From positions 16,125,811 to 16,189,810 of the forward strand of contig CM064481.1 in NCBI GenBank assembly GCA_032716605.1: a DNA stretch of 64,000 nt, given 5' to 3'. The notes beneath the pieces are model-generated. The model saw only the letters and a program-made list of their open reading frames with translations, had not been told where the DNA came from and ran no database searches. This document shows positions 10,716 to 20,483 of the stretch, in pieces. The position numbers were made by a program, and so were the translations under genes. Each line of letters opens with the position of its first letter. Within the stretch, counting starts at the first letter, position 1. The DNA comes from Paralithodes platypus (lineage: Eukaryota; Arthropoda; Malacostraca; Decapoda; Lithodidae).

Positions 10716-10831
10716 TCGTCAATGATTACGGGGCCACTACTAAATATTAGGTTTTCTTTATCTCCTTACAGGAGTCAAACCTATAATTTATTAGTGGCCC
10801 CTCCATCATTGACGAACATGCCTGATTTCTA
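10716..10831. repeat. DIRS internal complementary region
   Basis: 10716-10793 is the inverse of the element's left outer terminus (ending GGAGTCAAACCTAT). 10793-10831 is the inverse of the right outer terminus (AATTTATTAGTGGCCCCTCC). The two are joined head to tail at about 10793. This is the circle-junction complement expected in the DIRS replication model. Confidence 0.88.
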
Positions 10832-11399
10832 AGACTGGAGGGGGACATTCGTAATCATATCATAACTCTATAAAAGCAGATAATAAAAACAACCACATAG
10901 TATTCTTACTTTTGAAAAAATATATTTAAATATGGCGTAGACCAAAAATATACAAGAAAAAGGGGTTCAGGCAGGTGCGTGCTTCAAAGAAGCCTGCCTG
11001 ACAAAAAAATGGGTAACCCTGAAGATTCTGAACACAGATCTGTAGTTACAAAGGCACCCCACTCAACGAGTGGTGACAAAAATAACAAGTTATAAGTTTA
11101 TATGTGCACATAATAAACCCCAAAATAATCGTGGAGAGAAATTGCAAAGGATCTCCACTGTTCTAATATTAGACTGCTTTCGCAGCTAAAACTACTATAA
11201 CAACTCCGTTGTTTTGTACTAACATTGTACTAGCACAATTTCTCACTGAGAAATTTTCATATCACATTAACCTTAAATTATATCACAGCTCTCATACTCC
11301 GGTGGGGTCTAGGGTGTCCTATGTCAACTGACTGCACCCCCCACCCCCCCCACCCCCCCCCTTTCTTGTGAAAATAAACAAAAGTGACTGCAGGGCCAC

Positions 11400-14258
11400 C
11401 TAGACCCTCTGCCTTAAAGCTATACATGGTAAGGAAGGTTTGTCTAGAGCAACTGATAAGTATCTAGACAAAAACGTATGATTAGACGCCCACAACTGAG
11501 TGGACGCGATATCTTCTACTGAAAAAAATTTCAGGAAACGTAAAGAGGTTGCCCATTTGCGTAAATCGTGGGCCCTACCCACAATGCCGGGATTACTCTC
11601 TTTAATGACTTCGACCAGAAGAGAGGCTAATCGTCGTTTAAGTAAGCGTTTACCCGTACTTGCTACCCATAAAGCACCTTGGGGGTTAAGAGGAGCTACT
11701 CTCAAATATTTGGTTAGAGCTTGCACTGGACATAGATTATGATGCACCTTTCCCCTTTTTAACGCCGGCACCGTGAACTCAGAAAACATGTGTGCACTGT
11801 GCTCATTCTTGGCTACAAAACCTGGGGAAGGTGCAATGCAAATACATTCATTAAGTCTGCCAAACCTAAGACAATTAGGTGTGTTGCTCATCGCCGCCAG
11901 CTCAGACACTCTGTTCCCGGTGGCCAAAGCCATAAGGAAAACCGCCTTTTTTAAGAGTAATGCAAAGTCTGCAGTATTTTGGTACAGACGAGAGTGAAGT
12001 AAAGACAAAGCTTTGTCGAGAGACCAAGTAGGCATGAGCTGACGGGGAGGTGGGCGAAGTTTAAAACAAGCTCTCATAAAACCTGTTTCCTCCGCCACCG
12101 GTATGGAGAGACCTGTAAGGTCTAAAAAGGGCACTCTAATCGCAGTTAAGTGATCTTTTAATGTTACCACAGATAAATGTTTCTGCTCAAACAGATAATT
12201 TAAATAATTAAAAACTAAAGCCACTGACGGCACATTCTGTTCCGTTCTGATGATCCAGGAAGTAAAGGCTTGCCAATGTGAGTGATACTGTCGTTTCGTA
12301 GACTGAGTATATTGATTGATTAATTTATTGGTCACATCTCTACCGTATGGTGCTAGCCACTTGGCCTCCTGAATGTCCATAATGCAAAAGTCAGCGAGGT
12401 CGCTAGGTTGCCAATCGTGTCTAAGTGGAAATACCCGACCGGGAGCGATACCGGGTCCGGGCACCACGTTTTCAACTGCTGGTACCACAACTGCGCCGGC
12501 CACAGGGGCGCGATTAGCGAGACTAAGCCTCGATAATCTCGTAGTTTGTTCACTATGTGGCACATTAGTGACGCATCTGGCGGCGGAAACAGATAGATGG
12601 AGCTCCATCTGTTCCAGTCTGTCACTAGGGCGTCTGGCCCCCCTGCCGGCGTTATCGCCCGGCGGGTGAGGTATAGAGGGAGTTTGTGAGTCTCCTCGGA
12701 CGCAAATAGATCCACTTGTGGATGGGAGAGCTCTGCAATCATTAGGTTGAAAATGGGTTGCTTGAGCTCCCATTCTACTGTCGTGCTCTGTCTCCGGGAC
12801 AGAGCGTCTGCCCAGACGTTCGCTACGCCTGGGAGATAAGATGCGTGAAGGTAAATGTCTAGTCTGTTGGCGAGAGTAAAAATCTCTTCCGACACGTTTA
12901 GCAACCCCCTTGACCTCGTTGATCCTTGTTTCTGAATACAGTGAACTGCATTCAGATTGTCCATTCTGAAGGCCACCGACTTGCCCCGTAGCGCCGGACC
13001 GTGAGCCTGAAGGAAATACAAGGGGACTAGTAATTCTTTGACATTGATGTGAGAGATTTCTAAGTGGGACCAAAGCCCCTGACCCTGGTGCCCCTGATTT
13101 GACTGAAATCCCCACCCTATTGTGCCTGACGCATCCGTGTCTACCCATACCGTTGGTGGAGGAGAGGTCCATGACATTATTGAGTGCAACGTTTCCCTCT
13201 TTGCCCAGACCGCTAGCAAGGTGTGGATTAATTTCGGGATGGGCCATAATTTTCCCGCCGGTAAGAGCGGGAAATATTTGTTGCCTTCCAATATTAATCG
13301 TTTTACTTTCAAACCGGCCCAACTTGACAGTTAGTTGAATCCAGTTGAGAGAGCCTACCAGAGACTCCCAGACCCTCCACGTCGTAGTCAGACTGTGAAG
13401 AAACATGAACAGTTTCCTGCGAAACCTGTTGCGATTGTCCACACTCTGACTCAGAGTGAGAGCGGCCGTGTCCCAGACCAGCCCTATCCACTGAATTACT
13501 CGTGAGGGAACAAGGTTTGACTTTACCAGATTTACCTTGAAGCCTAGAGTTTTGACATGATTTAAAATAATATTGACATGTTTGACGCATAATTGTTGTG
13601 TCTCTGCCACCACCAGCCAGTCGTCTAGGTACCACAACACTCTGATCCCCTGTTTTAACAATGGCATCAGGGCTTGCCTGACTAATTTCGTGAATAATCG
13701 AGGTGCTAGGTTCAAGCCGAACGGCATCCTTTGAAAAACAAAATTTTGGTGCCTGATCCGTAAGGCCAAAAACCTTTGAAATCTTTTGTTGACCGAGACG
13801 TGCCAATAGGCGTCTGTCAGGTCTAGTGAACACATCCAACCTCCCGGCGGAAGTGTTAGCCTGATTTGGTGTACTGTTAACATTCTGAAAGATTCGTTGT
13901 GAATGTGAAGGTTCAGATAAGACAGGTCTACGACCGGCCTCATCTGAACACTGTCCCTTTTTGGAACCAAAAATAGTTTGGACGTGAATACAGGGTAATT
14001 TGGGGGGACCGGGATGATGACATTCTTGGCAATCATTTCCTGGACCAGTGACTCCACCTCTAAAGAAACAAAATTCGCCGTTGTCGGCTGACGTAAGCGA
14101 GGTCGCCGGAGCCACTGCCAAGTGATGCCTTTGCGAGCCACCATCCGTGCCCAAGTGTTTAATGGCCATGCTTGGTGACACGTTCGGAACGACCCAGTTA
14201 GCACACAAGGGTTCGCCGGCTGTACTACCCTCGGGTCCTCCGGCCTTAAGGTTGGCAC
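11400..14258 (-). CDS. DIRS reverse transcriptase and tyrosine recombinase frame
   Basis: This 952-codon minus-strand frame holds two true domains. The first is the reverse transcriptase: MRPVVDLSYLN, SLDLTDAYWHV, MPFGLNLAPRLF and the catalytic YLDDWLV. The last about 330 residues are a tyrosine recombinase: an Arg in ATGNRVSELA, the HDLRK box and a Tyr in SRYLSVAL. The middle (about 12420-13313) is open but out of frame with RNase H, which is read in the overlapping frame, so the translation there is not meaningful. There is no ATG at the start (it opens with GTG). The frame is the same as gag, separated by one TAA at 14286-14288, so translation may need readthrough, reinitiation or a repaired stop. 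The recombinase cuts and joins the circular DNA intermediate during integration. Confidence 0.88.
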   Translation of the reverse strand: MPTLRPEDPRVVQPANPCVLTGSFRTCHQAWPLNTWARMVARKGITWQWLRRPRLRQPTTANFVSLEVESLVQEMIAKNVIIPVPPNYPVFTSKLFLVPKRDSVQMRPVVDLSYLNLHIHNESFRMLTVHQIRLTLPPGGWMCSLDLTDAYWHVSVNKRFQRFLALRIRHQNFVFQRMPFGLNLAPRLFTKLVRQALMPLLKQGIRVLWYLDDWLVVAETQQLCVKHVNIILNHVKTLGFKVNLVKSNLVPSRVIQWIGLVWDTAALTLSQSVDNRNRFRRKLFMFLHSLTTTWRVWESLVGSLNWIQLTVKLGRFESKTINIGRQQIFPALTGGKIMAHPEINPHLASGLGKEGNVALNNVMDLSSTNGMGRHGCVRHNRVGISVKSGAPGSGALVPLRNLSHQCQRITSPLVFPSGSRSGATGQVGGLQNGQSECSSLYSETRINEVKGVAKRVGRDFYSRQQTRHLPSRILSPRRSERLGRRSVPETEHDSRMGAQATHFQPNDCRALPSTSGSICVRGDSQTPSIPHPPGDNAGRGARRPSDRLEQMELHLSVSAARCVTNVPHSEQTTRLSRLSLANRAPVAGAVVVPAVENVVPGPGIAPGRVFPLRHDWQPSDLADFCIMDIQEAKWLAPYGRDVTNKLINQYTQSTKRQYHSHWQAFTSWIIRTEQNVPSVALVFNYLNYLFEQKHLSVVTLKDHLTAIRVPFLDLTGLSIPVAEETGFMRACFKLRPPPRQLMPTWSLDKALSLLHSRLYQNTADFALLLKKAVFLMALATGNRVSELAAMSNTPNCLRFGRLNECICIAPSPGFVAKNEHSAHMFSEFTVPALKRGKVHHNLCPVQALTKYLRVAPLNPQGALWVASTGKRLLKRRLASLLVEVIKESNPGIVGRAHDLRKWATSLRFLKFFSVEDIASTQLWASNHTFLSRYLSVALDKPSLPCIALRQRV
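12353..13312 (-). CDS. DIRS RNase H and methyltransferase-like domain
   Basis: It continues the RT but in another frame. WVDTDASGTIGWGF is the first catalytic Asp motif of RNase H, followed by ELLVPLYFLQ, FRMDNLNAVHCI and NVWADALSRR. Downstream VDLFAS, YLFPPPDAS and LIAPLWPAQLWY correspond to the methyltransferase-like segment that follows RNase H in many DIRS elements. The usual NPPY/DPPY catalytic motif is not clear, so activity is doubtful. At 13311-13313 an extra T in a TTT run explains the shift from the RT frame. The frame stops at 12353 and overlaps the start of the recombinase, as is usual in DIRS elements. Confidence 0.8.
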   Translation of the reverse strand: MKVKRLILEGNKYFPLLPAGKLWPIPKLIHTLLAVWAKRETLHSIMSWTSPPPTVWVDTDASGTIGWGFQSNQGHQGQGLWSHLEISHINVKELLVPLYFLQAHGPALRGKSVAFRMDNLNAVHCIQKQGSTRSRGLLNVSEEIFTLANRLDIYLHASYLPGVANVWADALSRRQSTTVEWELKQPIFNLMIAELSHPQVDLFASEETHKLPLYLTRRAITPAGGPDALVTDWNRWSSIYLFPPPDASLMCHIVNKLRDYRGLVSLIAPLWPAQLWYQQLKTWCPDPVSLPVGYFHLDTIGNLATSLTFALWTFRRPSG

Positions 14259-14285
14259 CGGGAGTGAGAGAGACTTTAGTTTTTT

Positions 14286-16184
14286 TTATGGTGGGGTTGG
14301 TGGTGCTGGACGCTTTGCCGGCTGGCTGGTGTTGGCCGAAGACTGGCCCTGACCTGGCTTATGCTGGCCGCGTCCTCTCTGACCTGAAAACCTACCCTGT
14401 CTATGCCTGTACTGACCTTGGGGGGAGTGGGAGGACTTAGGCAGAAGAAAGGGTTTAGATCCCCCTGGCTGAGCTTTAGCGGTTGGCCTGGGTTTGGGGA
14501 AGTTAAATGCAGGTTTCTTAGAAGGGGTGGGACTGTGCTTAACGGCCTGTGCCATATTGAACACCGTTCGCCACACTTCAGGGGACATTAAAGAGGGAGT
14601 AAGCACTGGTGACATGATCACCTGATTCGCAATGCGATCAGGTAGCTTGCGAACTAAAGACATTCTGAGATCTTGTCTTGCTCGTACCGCCTCAAGTAAG
14701 GCGGTGCGTATGTCACCCAAGGATTGGATTGACGACTGGAGGAGCAGTCGCCGGGATAATTCAACCGATCTTCTGGCATCCGCGTCTGCGATTGCCTGAG
14801 TGGACCGCAGTAAAGACTTAGCCACCTGTTGAGACACTATGTACTGAGAGAACAGGCGAAAAGCTTTCCCCCTTAGCCTAAATTCTCTGTCTAGGTGAGT
14901 AGGGGTAGGGGTAGTGAAAGGGTCTTTTAGCTCACAAAGATTAATCTTAGGGGCAGCTAGGAAAGAAAACAAAGCTGACGGGACTCCGCCGGCAGAACCT
15001 ACCGGCATGGAGAACCACGAATGAGTATCCTGAGGGATCTGGTGGGAAGATTTAGAAGTAAATGTGGTTGCAAAGTTTTGAGCCTCTATCTCCCAATCTA
15101 CCCAAGGTCCTGGACCCAACTGCCCCACCTTCAAAACTGGATTAGCTGCTTCGTCTGTGACGGTCTGTAAATCAAGTTCAGGAGTGAGAGCTGACAGAGT
15201 CTTAATATCATTAAACCCATCCAGCTTAGACCAGTCTGAAAATAGTTTCGAAGCTGAGGCAGGGGGTAAAGCTGGCTTAGTAGCATACACAAAATAGTCT
15301 TGGTGATAATAACTAGGTATAGCCTTGACGTTTACGTCCAGTACATTTCCCAAATTATCCAGGGCCCTTAATTTCTTTGATTTATTGCCCTGGATGACCC
15401 ACTCACGCGGTACCGGGAGTTCCCCTGACAAGGTAGGTTGGGCGAGCTCTGGGTTAGTGGGGGTCAAAAGGACCCATGACTCGTCTGGTCCATAAAGCAA
15501 GGGCATAGCCACCTTTCTGAGAGGCGCCTTGTCTAGAGGGGGTGGATTGACATCCGTGATGACCCTGACTTTTGAAGTTGTCAATGCCGCCGTAGCAGGC
15601 TTAGTAACCCCTGATGGTGACAGAGTGGGTGGGTTAGGGATCTTAGATAAAGCAATTGAAGTCATCAGAGGCCGTACCGTAGAACTTGTCGTGGGAGCCC
15701 CCAAGTCCATTGTGGGGTTTTCCTGTTGTTGGCCAAAAAATTTAGATAAAGCATCAGTAAGTAGCCCATTAATTTCTTGTGCAGTAACAAATTGGTTAGA
15801 TGAACTTACAGGTGAATCATTAATATCGTGCGCAGCGTCTAAGCCTGAGCCTGACTCTTGCCCTTCCATCTCCGAAATTATTGAAACCTCGTCTTTCTCC
15901 TCCTGATCCTCCTGAGAAGACCCCGCCGAAGCTGGGGTACCTTGTTGCCAAGATAAGTCAGGAATAGAGGATGGGATCGCCGCGTCCCTGTGGACATCAG
16001 CTACTGTGTGACTCGTTTGAGTCGGACGTGGGTGGTCAGACCCTGGCTGAGCAAACCGCCAAACACCGAGGCCCTGGCCTACACTCTCTTGGGAGTCTGA
16101 AACATTCTCAATTATTGAACCCCCTGAACTTTCCAATTCCAGGGTTAAAATATTAATAGGTAAATCCTCTTTAGGGACAGGCAC
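14286..16184 (-). CDS. DIRS gag-like protein, main part
   Basis: A 632-codon minus-strand frame just upstream of the RT. It has an acidic Ser-rich N-terminal half, a central globular-looking region (RLFSQYIVSQQVAKSLLRS, SVELSRRLLLQSSIQ) and a C-terminal Arg/Gly/Gln-rich tail (RHRQGRFSGQRGRGQHKPG) likely to bind nucleic acid. It is in the same frame as the ORF ending at 16275; only a TGA separates them, so both are probably one gag protein of about 870 residues. No known fold can be named from sequence alone. The position and basic tail support the gag call. Confidence 0.7.
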   Translation of the reverse strand: MPVPKEDLPINILTLELESSGGSIIENVSDSQESVGQGLGVWRFAQPGSDHPRPTQTSHTVADVHRDAAIPSSIPDLSWQQGTPASAGSSQEDQEEKDEVSIISEMEGQESGSGLDAAHDINDSPVSSSNQFVTAQEINGLLTDALSKFFGQQQENPTMDLGAPTTSSTVRPLMTSIALSKIPNPPTLSPSGVTKPATAALTTSKVRVITDVNPPPLDKAPLRKVAMPLLYGPDESWVLLTPTNPELAQPTLSGELPVPREWVIQGNKSKKLRALDNLGNVLDVNVKAIPSYYHQDYFVYATKPALPPASASKLFSDWSKLDGFNDIKTLSALTPELDLQTVTDEAANPVLKVGQLGPGPWVDWEIEAQNFATTFTSKSSHQIPQDTHSWFSMPVGSAGGVPSALFSFLAAPKINLCELKDPFTTPTPTHLDREFRLRGKAFRLFSQYIVSQQVAKSLLRSTQAIADADARRSVELSRRLLLQSSIQSLGDIRTALLEAVRARQDLRMSLVRKLPDRIANQVIMSPVLTPSLMSPEVWRTVFNMAQAVKHSPTPSKKPAFNFPKPRPTAKAQPGGSKPFLLPKSSHSPQGQYRHRQGRFSGQRGRGQHKPGQGQSSANTSQPAKRPAPPTPP

Positions 16185-16274
16185 CGCACTGGACCCTTGA
16201 GACCTAACACAAACTTTGTCTGGGGTAGAGGTACGAAGAGAGGCACTAGAAGCTGGTGAATGTAGGGAGGACTT

Positions 16275-16895
16275 TCATTTCTGGGAATCCTTTTTGGAGG
16301 ATTTATGGCTACGGTGTGACCGAGAACTACTCCTAGATTTGGAGGATTCATCGCCGTGACCACTGGTGGAACTTTCCGTCCTACTCTTCTTACTCGCTGG
16401 TGAAGAGGCAAGACTAGAAGACTGGCGTCTGAGAGGTGACCTAGACCGAGATCTCGCCCGAGACGAGGAGGTGGACGCCGGGGGTGTAGGCTCTCTTGGA
16501 CGTTTTGGTGTAGTAGCAGAAGATACAGAACCCTGACCAGTCTCCGCCGGCTTAAGACTCGTGACTCTAGAGGAACGTTTAGGGGGAGGGTGTTCAAATA
16601 GCAATCTATCCCAAAGAGGGACGTTGTCACATTGAAGTGATTTATGCGCAACAATCGTAGTGTAGGCTGCCATCTGTTGCCGTACTTCTCTTAAAGCTAC
16701 TGCCGCAGTCTTATCATTGTCGCAAAGGACCTTGACAGCTAATTGGGAGCAAAAAGAACAATTACGCATTACCCAGAGACCCCTTGAACGATCTAGACAT
16801 TTAACACACCTTATGCAAAGGGTATGCGCAAAAATAGGGATACCGGCACAAGCAGGGGTAGTGCATAAAGCAAAGACTGGGGCTGAGGTAGCCAT
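16275..16895 (-). CDS. DIRS gag N-terminal part with Cys-rich and SR-rich regions
   Basis: 206 codons. Residues 11-65 contain spaced cysteines (CTTPACAG, CIRCVKC, CSFCSQ and a later C) that look like a zinc-binding module. Residues about 120-206 are Ser/Arg-rich (SSSRARSRSRSPLRR, SSRSHRSHKSSKK), resembling splicing-factor RS domains and possibly a nuclear localisation region. It ends at a TGA (16275-16277) that may be a CGA-to-TGA transition, because the frame continues cleanly into the next ORF. Confidence 0.65.
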   Translation of the reverse strand: MATSAPVFALCTTPACAGIPIFAHTLCIRCVKCLDRSRGLWVMRNCSFCSQLAVKVLCDNDKTAAVALREVRQQMAAYTTIVAHKSLQCDNVPLWDRLLFEHPPPKRSSRVTSLKPAETGQGSVSSATTPKRPREPTPPASTSSSRARSRSRSPLRRQSSSLASSPASKKSRTESSTSGHGDESSKSRSSSRSHRSHKSSKKDSQK

Positions 16896-18676
16896 GACAG
16901 AGACTGGTGGGGAAAACTACCGCCGGGTCTGTATTGGTCCGCTGGAGCCCAGCTCTGGAAAAAAAGAAAATTTCCAGGAATTAATGCTCATAAGGTTATC
17001 CCAACATGTTCGCATACAAGTGTTAATAACCCACCGGATAACGAGATGTAATGACACAACGATCACAGCTCGCTACGCGGCGGGGTTCAGAATATCTAAA
17101 CAAATCTTTTGACGAAAGTGAAGAATACCCTCTGACATAATATAATTGTCCAGCATGGCGATTATAGTCTTTCTGGTGGTGACTGTCTTAAGATTCAATT
17201 TTTGGAACAAAAACAACCCCCCATAAAGACGCCGGCCCTTGAAATATTTTAGTAGAATAACACAGGGCAGGCTGACACGAGATCTGATTTCTAACGAATT
17301 GTCACAAAAAGATCGCCGTAAGGTTGAAGGCGGCGATACCTAATTGTATCACTAAATTAAGTGGTTAAATCGAAATTGAATTTGTAAATTCCTTATTTCC
17401 TCCACCTAGGAGCACCCCCCGGGTGTGAAAAAACGATGTTAACCCTAATTGAACCTTCAATCGCCGTAAGTATAAAGGCGGCGATACATATAGCATCACT
17501 TAAAATGGATTGGTTAATGAACTAAATGACTTAGTTGTTCATCCCACCCTACCAAGGTACACCCGCCGGGTGAGATGTCAAAAGGTTAACCCCATAAGTT
17601 CCTGTCCCCACTTCTTTGTAAAAGATCGCCGGGGAGGAAAGCCCTTAACAACAGCTAGGTTTTTCATGTGGTTTTGTAAAACCTGGTAGAAAAACTACAT
17701 AACGTATGTTCGCATGAACAACGTTTTTTAAAGATGGGTACAGCCATTTCCGCCGGGAATCAAAGGGTGCCTGAAACCAGGTACCAACAGAGACGCAGTC
17801 CTGGAGAGCCACAGACACCTCATCGCCGGGGACACCAGCCTGTGTTTAAAAACCACGTGTGGCCCAACACGGCTCTCGGCCGGGTTTTTTTCATGGTGAA
17901 AACCGAGAAAAAACCCGCCGGAAGGAAACCCACCCCGATCAGACACCATCTGAACGTACAACGGACACGAAGGAAGCCACGCACGTCTAACCTAAGACCA
18001 CACAATAATCCGTGGAATTAGCCAATACACAACTAAACCAGGAAACAAACATAGTCCGAGGAATTAGCCAATACACAACTAAAACCCGGATACACATGAC
18101 ACAGTATGGCATATTTATAAATAATAAACAATAACACTTGTACATGTGGCAAAGCTACGAGCGGCTGGCTAGGCCTAAGTAGACGGCATAATAAAAGTTG
18201 AAATATACACCAAACACTGGAAATATCACAACCGGAACCACCGCCAACACACCACTGTAGCAAATACTTCCGGCAAAGGGAAGACTGACACGGGACCCAG
18301 AAAAAACTTCACTAAGTGAAGAAAAATACAAAGGGAACGTCAGTAATCAAAGCATACCTCATCAGAAAGATAAAAGGCAGCAATAACTAACGCGTGATGA
18401 AAGCCGCCTGCAACACAAGCTAACTAACTGTGAAAAAGTTCACATGTCCACAACAGGACCACGAGGGAACATCCGAAATAGATGCCCCAAACACACGACC
18501 CAAAATACACTGCACTGCGGGCAACCAGCCCAGGACACTCCTGCTACACATATCCTAACCTTACTCGATACATCCCGGAGTAAACAAATGAGAAAAAACT
18601 CACTAGGGACGCAGCAAATGCGGAATCAGCGGAGCGTGGGGAGACACGTCCGGGCAGGCTGAGCGCAGAGCAGAGA
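16896..18676 (-). other. DIRS 5' leader region
   Basis: This is the sequence between the gag start and the right terminal repeat. No convincing ORF. It contains two diverged direct repeats (about 17302-17440 and 17460-17590), each with an ATCGCCGTAAG...AGGCGGCGATAC pair. These can form small hairpins, so structured leader RNA is possible. Function is unknown. Confidence 0.5.
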
Positions 18677-18989
18677 AGGAGGAATGACGCCTGAATCAGC
18701 GTCTGGTCAGAAATCCACACAAGTACATCCACGATATGATGGAAAGCTTATTAGATAGTTATTCTTATTTTCTTTTTGTTTTTATTTTTTACGAAGTTTT
18801 TTCGTAGTGAGAACCCAATTCATAATGACTGAAGCCATGAGTGAGGTCGCGTGCGCTCATGATGAAGGCTCCTCAGTTTTTAAATGCTCTGCGCGGTAGA
18901 TTCAAACTACGGCGGATTAGTGTTTGAAGAGGATGCCTTATGTAATAGGCATGTTCGTCAATGATGGAGGGGCCACTAATAAATTATAG
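18677..18989. repeat. DIRS terminal repeat, 5' side of the element
   Basis: Inverse of the left terminal repeat, ending with the end-specific GGGGCCACTAATAAATTATAG. The SINE tail at 18995 starts immediately outside. Confidence 0.88.
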
Positions 18990-18994
18990 TTTTT

Positions 18995-19222
18995 GTTGAT
19001 GTTGTTGTTGTTCCCCAGGCTGTCTGACTGAACAGCCCCAAGGTCCTGAGCAAGGGCAAGGCCATAACCAAGTGCCCCCACAGAACCCTCCCAGCTTCAC
19101 CACTAAGAAAACCCAGGTGACCGAAGCCGCTCCCAGGCGAGGAGCTGAGGAGGGAGCGGAAACGCCCGGAACACCAGAGCCCTACCCTGAGGCCTGTGCC
19201 CCTTAACAATTATGAAGGGATA
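18995..19222 (-). mobile_element. SINE copy 2, 5'-truncated
   Basis: Minus-strand copy with a (CAA)n tail, the CTGTTCAGTCAGACAGCCTG variant of the LINE-shared end, and upstream sequence to the ATAATTGTTAAGGGGCAC region. Confidence 0.75.
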
Positions 19223-19397
19223 GTTGTACTGAACGATCTTGAGTCATCAAAAGTTTGTAGCTATCTTTTTAGATCTGAATCCAAGTTCCAGTATTTTTCT
19301 TTAACATTTTTTGTATAAAAATAGTGTATAAACAATATCAATAGGATAAATTAGGTGGAAGGGGAACACGGGAAACAGCTTGATTTCTGTATTCTGT

Positions 19398-19470
19398 GTT
19401 GGTGGTGTAATGGTTTAGATGCTTATGTTCTGGGTGTGGTGTCCCAAGTTCCAATCCCGGGAGGGCCATA
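19398..19470 (+). repeat. tRNA-like SINE head, degraded
   Basis: TGGTGGTGTAATGGTTTAGATG resembles the head at 4129. The box B counterpart is AGTTCCAATCC, with two changes. Confidence 0.45.
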
Positions 19471-19526
19471 CGCTTTCATTGGTTTATTCAAGTGCATTGG
19501 GGTTTGTAATTGATGATTAATGTTAA

Positions 19527-19912
19527 GGGAGCCCACCTCGCTTTTTTTCTCTGTCTCTCCCTCTCTCTTTGGCTTGTATCCATTCAGCCCCATTCAACCT
19601 ACTGTTTTAAGACGCTTACCCCCCTCCAGGTGTCAATATTTTCCTGGCGAGCGGTAGCGAGCCAGCATATACAGTATACCGTATATTTTTGTTTTGACAG
19701 CAAGCTAAATTTGTACATTTTTCTATTGAAAAATGTCTCCGGCAAAACCGGATTTCTCCATACAATGCTGGCTCGCTATCACCCGCCAGGAAGAAATCGA
19801 CACCTGGATGGGGATAAACGTCTTAAAACAGTTGGCTGAATGGGGCCGAATGGATACAATCCAGGGAAAGAGAGAAAAGGAGAGAAAGATAAAAAAAGAC
19901 TGGTGACCTCCC
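19527..19912. mobile_element. Foldback MITE K2
   Basis: Flanked by TTAA at 19523-19526 and 19913-19916, with ends GGGAGCCCACC and, inverted, GGGAGGTCACC. Long arms containing CTGGCGAGCGGTAGCGAGCC and CACCTGGATGGGGATAAACG fold back on each other. It closely matches K1. Confidence 0.75.
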
Positions 19913-19935
19913 TTAAGAACAGGGTGTTACTTTAT

Positions 19936-20001
19936 CTTAGGTTTCGGGCTACGCAGAACCCATCATCAGAGAGACTGGTTCTGCGTAGCCCGAAACGTAA
20001 G
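19936..20001. repeat. Near-perfect 25-bp hairpin
   Basis: GTTTCGGGCTACGCAGAACC at about 19941-19960 pairs with GGTTCTGCGTAGCCCGAAAC (19977-19996). Including flanks, 24 of 25 bp pair across a 16-nt loop. It lies just outside K2. Confidence 0.8.
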
Positions 20002-20483
20002 AGAAATAAAGAATTCAAGCTCTTTCCTGTGTTTCCCTTCCACCTAATTCATCCACTTGTTATATTGGACCAGCCACAATATCAATAGTTTGCCAAAAAT
20101 CTTGATCATAAACTGTGTGTAACTAAAGGGGCAATATCACACTAGAGCTTTTATCAGGGTGTCAAACCAGAGCGATTTCGTTTGAAGACGAACGAAATTG
20201 AGAAGGAATACAAAACAAAAATAACCAGAGATAGCATTATTTTGTCCATGTGATCACTTCCTAAGACATAATTTGAACTATACTCCACAATTTTATCCTC
20301 GCATATACAATAAAAGTCAATAATCAAGACAGGCCTTGAGCGCTCATAAGGACCATTTATTGTTGTACTGTATGTCCATCTGTAAATTTCACACAAATTA
20401 TCATCAAGCTTTTGGTGAAACTATTAATTCTGACTGTATTATCTGTATATTAACATTTCAGTGCCCCAAACCCCACATCTCCC

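Larger units (their letters stand above)
10300..18989 (-). mobile_element. Near-complete DIRS retrotransposon, about 8.7 kb
   Basis: All structural hallmarks of a DIRS element are present: inverted terminal repeats (10300-10645 and 18677-18989), an internal complementary region (10716-10831) that joins the complements of both termini, and, in transcription order on the minus strand, gag-like ORFs, RT/RNase H and a tyrosine recombinase. DIRS elements integrate by recombinase and leave no target duplication, and none is seen. Lesions are few: one in-frame stop in gag, one stop between gag and RT, and a one-base shift between RT and RNase H. It could be the source of the truncated copy at 1835-4123. 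DIRS1-like elements are known from decapods. Confidence 0.92.
19344..20053. repeat. Foldback element H with nested TTAA foldback
   Basis: GGATAAATTAGGTGGAAGGG and following sequence at 19344-19387 recur inverted at 20011-20053. A tRNA-like head and MITE K2 lie inside, so this is a nested structure. Confidence 0.6.

Noticed and set aside
13309..14208. 299-codon minus-strand frame overlapping the DIRS RT
   Set aside because: Shadow frame; the RT motifs are in the other frame.
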